Assembly (NCBI GenBank): GCA_965644295.1
Contig: CBFFRP010000464.1
Coordinates: forward strand, 1-45,154
DNA from: Paraphysomonas bandaiensis
Lineage: Eukaryota; Chrysophyceae
DNA length: 45,154 nt
Reading direction: 5' to 3'
Both the position numbers and the translations under genes were made by a program. Within the stretch, counting starts at the first letter, position 1. Each line of letters opens with the position of its first letter. Positions 17,888 through 27,400 of this stretch are shown here, one piece after another. The notes below the pieces were generated by a model. It had not been told where the DNA came from. It was given only the letters and a program-made list of their open reading frames with translations, and did not search any database.

Positions 17888-20211
17888 GGAAAAATTTAAT
17901 TTTGGCCCTTTTTGGCCCTCGGCCCGCTAGGGCCCTCGGCCCGCATTTGGCCCTCTACTACAACTAACAATAATAACAATAATTCTTAATTAAAAACACA
18001 CACAACACACACTACAACCACAAGCAACAATAACGCACAAAGCAAAGGGCAGTATTACGCACAAAGCAAAGGGTCAAATTTAGCAAGAGTTATTAATATC
18101 TTAAGCAAGAGCAACTTTATACCAAAACATTTTTCGGAGCTGGGGGCTCCCCACGCTTCGACTCTACGAGCCGGCGTCCACTGCCCCCAGGCCCCCGCCC
18201 CTAAACAACGCCGGGGCCGGCCCCACCGGCCCTATTCCGGCGTTTGGCGCCGGTCTGAGCCCTGCCGGCGGCAACACAGCATGTCTCAATCTCCTCGGTG
18301 AAAGCACAGTCTTCGGCTGTCACTGTAGACTCCTTGCCACATCCAGTGTATTTCACTATCTCCTCAATTGAAATACAATCATCAGTGGGTACATCGACAA
18401 CATATCCATTCTGCAGTCGGCACTGCTCGCGATAGCCAACGATGGACCCCTCGTAAAATCCAACTCTCACCACCTCGTACATGCACCCATCCTCAGGATC
18501 ATAGTGGCTCTTCCCAATCAAAAACTTGTATTGGTTGAGCTGCGCAAACTTAGTCCTTTGGACTGACCTGTCCATTTCAAATGCAGCGTAGTCCTCTGGC
18601 AATGTGAATTGCTGGAATGGCAGATGTTTCGGCCGGGATGCATGACCCCTGAGAATTTTGTTTCGAAGTTCGACGTATTCTTGACTTAGCTTCCGAATAG
18701 TACTCACATATAACACCACGGAAGGATGCGCAGTGGGAAAAGCCTCGTTCAGCTTTCTGTTAAACCTTTCCAGTGGATTGTTGGTTCTATTAATCAAGCG
18801 GGATGTTGATGACTCGTCTGTTACAATGCCATGCACATTCCAATCATTAGGATCGGATCCAGTTACAGGCTTGCCCTCAAAGTTCCGTTTGATAGCATTC
18901 ATCAGACCCTTCTCGAAATCCACTGAGCCATTGATGATCTCCATCATGAAATCTGTTGAGGCCTTACTCAAATAAAGAGCCATGGAATACACTTCTTCAA
19001 ACTTCGATTGCAGCAATATATAAAATACAGGAATGTATAGGGACGAGGCGTAGTCATATATCATAATTACTAGACACTGAGAAAATCCCTTTGGCACACA
19101 TTTAAAAGTACAGTCTATAAACAGATGGACCGGACCACCCTTTACAATATTGATTAAATCAGGATGTGCAAAGCCAATTATCTTCTGCATCTGATTGCTA
19201 ACATTGATTGAAGTATTGAACTGTAAAAATAGTCTCTCGTCGTCATCAGCACAGTTCACAAGCGGATACGACGATATAATTCCTTCCCAATCATTGAACT
19301 CTAAACGTCTACACTGATACACCAAAGCTTTGAGTTTCGACGTTTCGAGATATCTATATGGCATTCCTACCGAAATAAGCAAAAGAAAATGAAGTGAAAA
19401 CAGCAAAAAGAAAAAAATATCAATTTTCTCACCGAGCTGCTTATATTTCGCTCGCGTTGTTTCCGCAACTTCATTTGCAATCGCAATGGAGGACTTCGAA
19501 ACATCTTTCAACGCCATTGCTTCACAAAGTTGTTTCATTTCACCACTTGCGTCATATACACCTTTACAAAACGACGACCTCTCCTTGGAATTATCATCAG
19601 ATGTTGGTGAATCTGAAGGCAATATAAAGATGGCGGCACCACATTTGTGCTCCTCTTTCCCCTTTGAAATTATCAGTTTTTCATCAGATTCTTCTGCTTG
19701 CTCGTGAACAAGAATTGTCAATTTAGCTGGACAGCCACATGTTCTTCCTTTCCGGTGTTTTGAGCACCGATAATAACCCTTCAAATTTCCTAAATATATG
19801 GATCAGTGGCTTACTGATAGAGAATATATTATACCGAACCATCTTGAAGCCTCTTCCTCTGCTTGATAGTGTATCTGAAACCTTCCCACTGAAAAGTTGT
19901 AGGGAGATCATCGCTATTACAACTATCTTTTCTCCCTGATTCTTCTGAATTAGAATCATGCATTATTAATCGCCTGCTTGATGACAAAATTATTAATGAA
20001 TTTGTATTAAGTTTTCAAAAAGTCGAAATTAAAAACTAATCACATTAGTTTTTTCAAAACTCGAAATCTTTAAAAGACAATAACTGAAATAATATAACAA
20101 ATCAAAATCTTCAGGAGGCAAAAACTGAAAAAAATTAATTTTAGAGGGCCCGCGGGGGGCCGCGGGCCCGCGAGGGCCGAGGGCCCTGGCGGGCCGCAAA
20201 AAAACCTTATC
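17888..20211 (-). mobile_element. FLYWCH/MULE-type DNA transposon, nested in copy C
   Basis: A 2.3-kb element flanked by the direct repeat GGGACACA (17880-17887 and 20212-20219), an 8-bp target duplication as expected for Mutator-like elements. Its ends are GC-rich inverted repeats: GGCCCGCTAGGGCCCTCGGC at 17921-17940 pairs with 20176-20195 with one mismatch, embedded in further GGCCC-rich sequence (17901-17956 and 20142-20197). The outermost bases (GGAAAAATTT at the left, GATAAGGTTT at the right read inward) match only partly. It carries one transposase gene on the minus strand. Sequence on both sides belongs to one copy of the dispersed repeat, confirming an insertion. Confidence 0.88.
18201..19963 (-). 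CDS. MULE transposase with N-terminal FLYWCH-like zinc finger
   Basis: Three exons, 19963-19840, 19789-19433 and 19366-18201 (introns 50 and 66 nt), give 548 aa with no stop. Residues ~20-70 (FQWEGFRYTIKQ...GYYRCSKHRKGRTCGCPAKL) form a FLYWCH-type C2-zinc module. The MULE domain follows: VHLFIDCTFKCVPKGFSQCL with the first catalytic Asp, IPVFYILLQSK, and VDFEKGLMNAIKRNF. The C-terminal motif is RTNNPLERFNRKLNEAFP. Between the last two, only ~30 residues remain; the usual segment with GC-x-FH is absent, so the protein looks internally shortened and perhaps non-autonomous. The open frames nevertheless suggest a recent insertion. Confidence 0.82.
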
Positions 20212-20530
20212 GGGACACAAATAAGTTTAGTCTTTATTATATTTGATTCACTCTTCCCATTCCTCCCGTTGGGAAGACCCCCAGACATCACGCGCCAGTG
20301 AGTCAAAGGACGCACAAGCAGGGCGAAACTCACAAACAAAATTTAGAACGGAAGTGGTTGCACCTTGGTGCTTGCGGCGACGCACAAGCAGCTTCTGTAG
20401 CTTTCAATAGTAGGATAATGGAATTTGTACGGATTAGTTATGGGTAGAGGTCTAGCTAGAATGACTAGCATTCAACTAACCACTATATTGGTACAGGTTT
20501 CTAACGCCTACTGCTAAATAAAAAGGCGTT
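20212..20530 (+). repeat. dispersed repeat family, copy C, right part
   Basis: Resumes after the MULE. 20255-20525 aligns with the reverse complement of copy B over ~270 bp, including the core GAACGGAAGTGGTTGCACCT at 20347-20366 and the end AACGCCTACTGCTAAATAAA. Together with 17756-17887 it forms one interrupted element. Confidence 0.82.
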
Positions 20531-20883
20531 TAATATATTCCTCCCGTTGAGGGAATTCTCAAAACGGTTTCTTACAAATTCTTATCCTGTGTAGATGTAG
20601 TCATCAGGTTACAGGTAACAGATATGGAACCATCACATTTATTATGAAGACCACGTCTGCATCCAATGAAGTTCCGCAGAACGCCATCAGCAGTATTATA
20701 ACTGTTCCCAGGTAGTGCAACCAATATGATTGGGACAGAATAATTATATCTTAAAACTCGAGGGTTTACTAGAAATATTCTACATTATATATTTTATGTC
20801 TATTTAGTACGTAGCATATATATCATTATTACAGCAACAGATAGGTAAACGTCGAAATATATATTATTCTCAACTTTGACGAT
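20531..20883. other. no gene seen
   Basis: Mixed sequence between repeat copy C and the aldo-keto reductase stop codon; no feature recognised. Confidence 0.6.
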
Positions 20884-21750
20884 TTATGGCACATCAGTTG
20901 GGTTCCATGTCGAACGACAATCACAATGAAGTGAGTCCAGTGCATGCATATGGTCACCTGATATGCGTCCTACTAATTCCAAAGCTTCCAGGTTACTCTC
21001 GATATGGGTAGAAGAGGTACTCTTAGGTATCGTTATGACACCATGTTGAAGGCTCCATGCAATACATAGCTGTGCAGGGGATATCTGATAGACTGAGGCA
21101 ATATCTGCTATCTTCCTGGATCTCAAAACTCGCCCTTTAGCGAGGGGACAGTATCCCTCAACTTGGATATCGTGATCGATGCAGTAGGTCATAAGGGCCT
21201 GAGGAAATTGTAGAGGATTAAGTTCAATCTGATTAACCTGAGGTTTTATACTGCATGAGTCGAATAAACTTTCTAGATGTCTTTCCAGGAAATTTGATAC
21301 ACCAATGCATCTACATTTTCCACTCTCCAGCAATAACTCCATCTCCCTCCATACCTCTTGTCGTTTTTGCTTCACCTGTCGGGGGTCGCAGTATCCACCC
21401 CATAATCCTGGCCAATGAACTAAATACATATCCAGTACATCGACATTCAACCTGCTGAGAGTGTCACTGAAAGCTCCCTTAACATTATCGAAGTCTCCAG
21501 GCCATAATTTCGATGTTAAGAACACCTCATCTCGTGATTTTATAGTACCTCTACTGAGATGTTTAGTCAGTGTGTCCCCAACAACACTCTCTGTGCCATA
21601 TCTAGCGGCTGTATCGTACAGGCGGACTCCGTGCTGTAGAGAGACGTCTATTGCCCCTTCAAAATCCCCACCACCATTATGAGATAGCCCAAGACCATAC
21701 CATGGAATGGAAACACCATTGGATAATAATACAGATGATTCTGGATTCAT
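20884..21750 (-). CDS. aldo-keto reductase
   Basis: A single-exon 288-aa (beta/alpha)8-barrel oxidoreductase of the AKR superfamily. The catalytic tetrad is visible: Asp46 and Tyr51 in LYDTAARYG, Lys81 in LTSKLW, His112 in YLVHWPG. Cofactor-side motifs follow: CIGVSNFLERHL, QVNQIELNP, VEGYCPLAKG, and the NADP-binding end ITIPKSTSSTHIESNLEAL. Length is slightly below the ~300-320 aa usual for the family, without the long C-terminal loop. It would reduce aldehydes or ketones with NADPH in the cytosol; the substrate cannot be predicted. It is divergent from the EEP gene. Confidence 0.92.
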   Translation of the reverse strand: MNPESSVLLSNGVSIPWYGLGLSHNGGGDFEGAIDVSLQHGVRLYDTAARYGTESVVGDTLTKHLSRGTIKSRDEVFLTSKLWPGDFDNVKGAFSDTLSRLNVDVLDMYLVHWPGLWGGYCDPRQVKQKRQEVWREMELLLESGKCRCIGVSNFLERHLESLFDSCSIKPQVNQIELNPLQFPQALMTYCIDHDIQVEGYCPLAKGRVLRSRKIADIASVYQISPAQLCIAWSLQHGVITIPKSTSSTHIESNLEALELVGRISGDHMHALDSLHCDCRSTWNPTDVP

Positions 21751-22146
21751 AGTAGCTGTGTATGGTCAAGTGAAGCACTCCACTCTGAGGTAGCTATAGC
21801 ATGATAATCCACACACACTGCTGATATCAGAAGCCTTCTGCCACCGCCAGATATCAACAATTTTTATATTAAATTAGGATTTTAGGTATTTAGAATCAGT
21901 TTTCTCCATATTTTTCGTCATTTCCGTCGAGCCCATGAGGAACAATAAGAGAAAACCAATCAAATTGCTATATTCGATATTCATTCGATACTATGAGTGA
22001 TCAGGTCTGCTGCTGGTTTGGTGTGTGGATGTGCAGGTTGGTTATATACATACATGCATGCATATTAAACAGTCAGTTGATCTCATTGTGTGCACTTGTT
22101 GCAATAATAGCCCGACAAGGAAGTATTATTGATTGTAGTGCATATT
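21751..22146. other. divergent intergenic region
   Basis: About 400 bp between the start codons of the aldo-keto reductase and the EEP gene, presumably holding both promoters. No motif is clear enough to call. Confidence 0.5.
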
Positions 22147-23619
22147 ATGATGAATACTCATGCGAGTATTATTGACCACAATCAGAAAGTTCACGAAGAT
22201 GGCATTTCAGTTCTGTCTTACAACATTCTGTTACCCAATTCAATGGACGGATGGTGGGTATACAAAATGTACAGTCATCGACACGGTATTAGCATCGAGC
22301 AAACGGAATGGGAATGCAGACGTTCTCTTTTAGCGCGCGACATTGGAGCTGCTGACTGTGACATCGTGTGTCTTCAAGAAGTCTGCGCGGACAGCTTTGA
22401 CACCGACTTTTCATTCATGGAAGACCTTGGATATGATAGTTCTGAATTATATAGAAAAGGGAGATTTCGACCTGCAACTTTTTGGAAAAGTAATAGAGTA
22501 TGTGCCACCTCGGCCGCTATTCATCGGGATAGGTGTCTTATTTTGGCTTTTCAGAGTATTAGTTGTCCTACTTCTCATGCTGAGGGCGATATCGTATTCC
22601 CTCTATATGTAGTGAACTGCCACCTACAGGCAGGGGTTCATACAGCTGACCGAAGACTGCGACAAGTTCATGACTGTCTTGACACAGTGCGCAAGGATGC
22701 AGTCAGAGTAATAACAGCGTGTTTGTCTAAAAAACGGAAAAAGGGTTCTACGAAATTGTCTCCAGAGGCGCAGGCCGAGGCACTTCAGCGAGTTCCAGTA
22801 GTCCTTGTAGGAGATACGAATTGTGATCCCTCTGATGACTCTGGTGCCCACGCGTTATTACTATACGGCAAGGCTAGTGTTAGTGGTAAAATAGACGACG
22901 AATCCACTCCTACCCCACCTATTAAATCGCATGTATTTGGACCTTTTCAGGATGCCTATGCTTCTGTTTATTGCTCTATTGGGACCGATCCCCCTCCAAC
23001 TATGATATGCGAAGAACTTTATGGTGTTCTTACAGTTTCTTGTGATCGAGTGGCTCCTCAAGACTCGGTGAATGAAGTCGAGACGGATACCGAGGAAGTA
23101 TTGTCCCCACTCGCCCTCCAATTGATCAGAAAAATGTTTGATCTCTTTTCGTCCTCGGAAGGTGTAATGACGGCCCAAGATGTACATAACTGGTTAGTTC
23201 GCATCAACGGTAGGGTGGATAGGGGGTCGGAGATGAGGGCTGCAGCCACGAGGATGCAGGTTAATGGAGATGTGAGTATCGAGGGTCCAAGTTCTGATGA
23301 AAGTACTGTCTGTTTACCAGAACACGGTGTGCTGACATGGGATGGGTTTGTTGCTGTCTATCAACAGCTAATTCATGAAGGAAAGGTGTGGAGTGTGTCG
23401 TATGACTTGGCCGTGTGTGGTTTTCCGCTTCCTGTTGGGACCCGGGTGTATGCAGCCCGTTACGACAGGATATACGTTAGCCCAGCAGTACGCCTCAAGG
23501 CTGTCAGAGATCTGGGAGTGGGTAGTGTGGAGGATGGATGCCTTGGCGTAGGGGGTTGTCTGCCTAATGCAGAACATCCTAGTGACCATTTACCTATAGC
23601 TGCCGTTGTGAGTTACTAA
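22147..23619 (+). CDS. EEP-fold (CCR4/nocturnin-like) hydrolase with EF-hand-like insert
   Basis: A single-exon 490-aa protein from the ATG at 22147 (a second ATG follows directly). The catalytic series of the endonuclease/exonuclease/phosphatase fold is complete: Asn26 in LSYNIL, Glu78 in CLQEV, NCHLQ near residue 159, GDTNCD near 223, and SDHLP near 479. An unusual ~120-residue segment (about 310-430) lies between the last two motifs. It contains LIRKMFDLFSSSEGVMTAQDVHNW and GVLTWDGFVAVYQQLI, which look like two EF-hand helices with poor calcium loops. The family cleaves phosphodiester or phosphate bonds in RNA, DNA, nucleotides or phosphoinositides; here the substrate is open. Calcium or protein regulation through the insert is inference. 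Confidence 0.82.
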   Translation: MMNTHASIIDHNQKVHEDGISVLSYNILLPNSMDGWWVYKMYSHRHGISIEQTEWECRRSLLARDIGAADCDIVCLQEVCADSFDTDFSFMEDLGYDSSELYRKGRFRPATFWKSNRVCATSAAIHRDRCLILAFQSISCPTSHAEGDIVFPLYVVNCHLQAGVHTADRRLRQVHDCLDTVRKDAVRVITACLSKKRKKGSTKLSPEAQAEALQRVPVVLVGDTNCDPSDDSGAHALLLYGKASVSGKIDDESTPTPPIKSHVFGPFQDAYASVYCSIGTDPPPTMICEELYGVLTVSCDRVAPQDSVNEVETDTEEVLSPLALQLIRKMFDLFSSSEGVMTAQDVHNWLVRINGRVDRGSEMRAAATRMQVNGDVSIEGPSSDESTVCLPEHGVLTWDGFVAVYQQLIHEGKVWSVSYDLAVCGFPLPVGTRVYAARYDRIYVSPAVRLKAVRDLGVGSVEDGCLGVGGCLPNAEHPSDHLPIAAVVSY

Positions 23620-24089
23620 TGACTAATATATTATGTTTTTTTTACCATGGAGCTGATAAACATATATAGTAATAATAATTCCTGTAGCATCATATTAGAG
23701 CTCTATAAAAATCATATTGCCTTGAGTTACTATAGTTAGCAGTAGATATACAATAAAATAATCCACATATAACTAACGTGAATGCCACATATGATAAACA
23801 AATATGAGAACTCCTTAAGTTCCATAGATAATAACATTGAGCTTATTAACGCCAAGTAAGTCGTGGAAATTTACATAATTTCAGTGACAGCGCATCTTGC
23901 ATCGATACAAACAAAGATGAGATTTACACGCAGTCAATTCATGCGGTCGAATAGCAGTGAGTAGTGAAGGACTATGTGATGTACACCGACACAATTGCTG
24001 CGAATAGTCTTATCATATCAGCTAATGGGATGCTATGAAGCATAAAAGAGAGTAATTTACTTGGACTTACAATTTAGTATATACGAACA
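23620..24089. other. no gene seen
   Basis: AT-rich intergenic sequence between the EEP gene and the H4 pseudogene; no ORF or RNA gene recognised. Confidence 0.55.
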
Positions 24090-24400
24090 ATGACTGGCCA
24101 TGATAAAGGTGGAAAGGATTGGGAAGGGTGTTGCTAAGCGCCATCGTAAGGTGTTGAGAGATAACATTCAGGGTCTAACTAAGGCCGCTATTAGTCGTCT
24201 TGCTCGCAGAGGTGGTGTCAAGCGCATCTGCGGACTCATCTACGAGGAGGTCCGTGGAGTACTTATGGTATTCCTTGAGAACGTTATCAGAGATGCTGTC
24301 ACTCAGAGATGCTCAGAGAAAGACTGTGACTGCCATGGATGTCGTCTATGCCCTCAAGAGACAAGGATGCACTCTCTATAGTTTTGGTGCCTCTAGTTGA
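24090..24400 (+). pseudogene. histone H4 pseudogene
   Basis: An H4-like start ATG at 24090 is followed by a one-base loss near 24118 (an AAG-GGA-TTG region reduced to AAGGATTG). A second frame then gives [34 protein letters not shown] and [12 protein letters not shown] few bases are missing around 24300, and a third frame finishes with [18 protein letters not shown]4 is nearly invariant, yet this copy also has substitutions at conserved places (Ala for Pro32, Cys for Ser47, Met for Lys59, Cys for Arg95, altered C-terminus). Two frame breaks plus these changes mean a decayed copy. It is intron-less, so it is either an old duplicated H4 or a retrocopy. Confidence 0.9.
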
Positions 24401-25226
24401 CAACAGATACTATTATCACATTTATTGGGCTGCAACATACCTCTTTATAATTCTTGTACTAATAAGTAACATTACTAACTTCGAATACTAGGGCACGAAT
24501 ATTAACAAATAAAGACTGTACAGCGTTAACCAAATTATTAATACTCCAGTTCAGTTAAAGTGACTGTGATTGCAGTCACCTGGGAGAGGAAAATCAGCCA
24601 ACTTGAGAAATACAGCACCTGAAATGAGGATGAAAATATCAAGAGATCCAGATAATGACTGCTGCTGATCTCTTCGAATGAGATAAGCAGGTGTGGGTTA
24701 AAGCATGAGGTTTCATGTGATAGTGTCTCTGTCATGAGACATACAGCAGGGACTGCATAGGCAGGCAGGGTATGGAGTGGCCCATAGATACACACTTCTT
24801 CTTGAAGAAGACACAGTTTTGTCCAATAAGAAATGTGTATATCAATTATCGAGTATTGGATTCGTCAAATGAATTCGGTGTGCAAGTTCTACAGAAGTAT
24901 ACACTCCACTGCTGTATATGCATGTCCTGCCTGTGTATACATACATACATAGCTGCCAGGTGTATGTATATGGTATGAGATATAGTCATAGTAAGCTACA
25001 TTACATGAGAGCAGAGACAGTCAACAGATCATTGTGAAGTGTGGAGTAGAATCCTTATCATGTTACAGTATATGCTACCAGGTATACGAGCCCCCCTCAT
25101 ATACATACATACACGCACATATCCCCTGCATGAGTTATACATGTATGAGTGTGAGGTATATGAGGTGACGTGTCGTAATAAGCAGGTCGTTACTTCTTGC
25201 CACCTCATGTAAATCAATCTGAACTC
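24401..25226. other. no gene seen
   Basis: Intergenic sequence with short CATACATA/TGTA tracts near 24940 and 25100; no supported ORF. Confidence 0.55.
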
Positions 25227-26632
25227 ATGCAAGGTAAGAGCAGCAACATGCTATCGCTGAATTGTGTGAGTGTACCTCAGCTGCGGTGTTTTCTGTTCAT
25301 GGGTCATCGTCCGTATTATCTGTTAAGTCTGTCGGACGCCCGATTCCTCAGTCTGATCAAGCTCTTGTTAAAGTTTCCGCTACATGTATCAATCCTATAG
25401 GTAAACTACAGTCATCGTTGCAGACACTGCGTTACCTCTTCTGCAGATATCAAGTTACGAAAGCATAACATATCTTCCGTTATCTTGCCCAAGCCCAAGA
25501 TACCTGGCACTGACATTGCAGGCACCATTGTCACCGCCCCTGCAGGAAGTGGGTTTTCTCCTGGCGACAAAGTTATGGCGATGATGCCAATGCTATTCTG
25601 GACTTTTGGTGGGTGCGCAGAATACGCAGCAGTGCCAGTGAAACTGCTTTGCCACGTCCCCTCCAGCCTCCCACTCTCACAGGCTGCCGCACTACCATTG
25701 GTCTCTACTACGGTTGTGACAGGGTTTTCGTATGTGCTCGACTCTCTGGGAGGAAAGAACACTCTCGAAGGAAAGAAAATTCTCGTTCAGGCAGGTTCAG
25801 GGGGAGTCGGCTCTATTGCTATTCAATGGGCAAAACACGGTATGTGGGTTAGAGTATTCACGTTGCTATTTTCAAACTAAGGAAGCTAGTTCTTGCACTG
25901 CGTGCATGTCTTGTATCACATTGTCATGCCACTGTAGCCACTCCTGTGTGAACGCAATGTGTGCAGTGTTAGGCGCAGAGGTAGTAGCCACTACCTGTAG
26001 TGCTTCAAAAGCGGATATGGTGCGATCTCTGGGAGCTGACGTGGTAATAGACTACAAGACTCAGCGGTTTGAAGACATTATTGAAGATTATGATGTTGTT
26101 TTCGATACACTAGGTGAGTGTTACATTGTCTAGCTCGTTATATTAATGCCAACTCCTTGATAATGTTGAATAGCATATGAATATATGAATCGCACCCTCT
26201 GTTCATCGAGTAAAGTACTTCGTCGAGATGGCAAAGGACACTATGTGCATATTGGTAAAGATTGTTGGTCACTTAGGAGAAGATGCTAATCTATGGGTAG
26301 GTGGAAGCAGCCCCAATGTTAACCCTGGGGACAGAGATGCAGACTGGCTGGGTCTATCAGTTCCCGAAGCACGAATAGATAAGCTAGCCTCGCATTATAC
26401 TCGACAGAGCCTCTCTTATCTGCATAAACTTTGGGGAAGTTCGGCGCCACAGTATCACGTCGTATTCGTGCGCCCAGATGGGGGGAAATTGCGACAAATG
26501 AGTGACGCTATAGGAGAAGGTAAGGTGCGACCGATCGTGGACAAGGAGTTCCCTCTATCTGAAATTGCTGCCGCACATGACTACGTGGAAACAGGACATA
26601 CCACTGGAAAGGTTGTCGTTAATATTGCGTGA
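25227..26632 (+). CDS. MDR-family quinone oxidoreductase / RTN4IP1-like reductase
   Basis: Six exons: 25227-25233, 25281-25400, 25447-25839, 25967-26113, 26174-26254, 26301-26632. Introns are 47, 46, 127, 60 and 46 nt; 359 aa. The first coding exon is only 7 nt (ATGCAAG), giving MQAAVFSVHG. Joins restore NPIDIKLRKH (the family's 'NP.D..LR' strand) and HVLGAEVVATTCS. The GroES-like domain contains PGTDIAGTIV and FSPGDKVMAM. The Rossmann fold contains ILVQAGSGGVGSIAIQWAKH near residue 160 and LGADVVIDYKTQRFED. The end AAAHDYVETGHTTGKVVVNI is the family's terminal signature. The structural zinc cysteines are absent, as in zeta-crystallin-type NADPH quinone reductases. Cytosolic or mitochondrial location is undetermined. 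Confidence 0.9.
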
Positions 26633-27400
26633 GAGAGGATGTAAATATACATGTAGTAGCTTTTAAGACAGGAATTACTTTTATTTGTGTGAACCCACAA
26701 AATGTTATGTTAAGCGTCTTGAGCTCAATTAGTCGTTCGAAGATCAACTTGTTATCAAAATATTCTTACAGTTCCAAGCAAACAACGTTTAATATTAAGA
26801 AGGAAAAGGAGTGCCCTGATTAACATTATGAAAATAAATGAAAACTCATATTGCTTCTAATCAATTGTATTGTATGAAAACTATGCTTAAGAACAAGCAC
26901 CTAGATCTACTCAAAACCATAAACCCCGAAATATCTATAATAGCTACAACAAATGTACTCCGACCACAGAGGGTACTGAGGGACTATGAACTGGGAGATG
27001 TTGAAATTCGTAAATAGTAGTGAATGTCTTTTTATTACCAATAGACAGAACTAATATATGCGAAACAATTAAAATACTATTTCAAATCAATGGTGTCTAC
27101 GTGTCTACAGAAGGGTTAGGGAATTGGGAATTGCACAAGATTAATTAATAGAAATAAATCAATAAATCCCCAAATTTCAATAATAGCTACAAGTAATGTA
27201 TCTAAACACTTATTTAGACAAATTGGGGATACAATTCTATTAATGGCCACTTTAAAATTGTGAAATTCTCACACTAACACACTAAAGTTTTAAACTGAAT
27301 ATTGATATTTAAATAAGATTGAACAGCAAATAGGGCACACTATTATAAAGCATCGACAATAAAACAATTAAAATATAAGCTAAACTGGGTTTGCAACTCC
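26633..27400. other. convergent 3' region, no gene
   Basis: Between the stop codons of the MDR gene (+) and the 912-aa gene (-). AT-rich, with a loosely repeated phrase AATAGCTACAA at 26939 and 27181. No ORF is supported. Confidence 0.55.

Noticed and set aside
19367-19432. Phe/Leu-rich membrane segment inside the MULE transposase
   Set aside because: It is the translation of a 66-nt intron; GTGAGA...TTTCGGTAG splicing joins KQLG to MPYRYLE in frame.
8850-20530. Copies B and C as terminal repeats of one 11.7-kb composite transposon
   Set aside because: They are inverted and alike over 270 bp, but related copies lie elsewhere (7.4, 37.3, 42.4 kb) and ordinary host genes fill the space, so a dispersed family explains them better.
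24090-24400. Programmed frameshifting or introns rescuing the H4 gene
   Set aside because: Two separate frame breaks without splice signals and substitutions at invariant positions favour a pseudogene.
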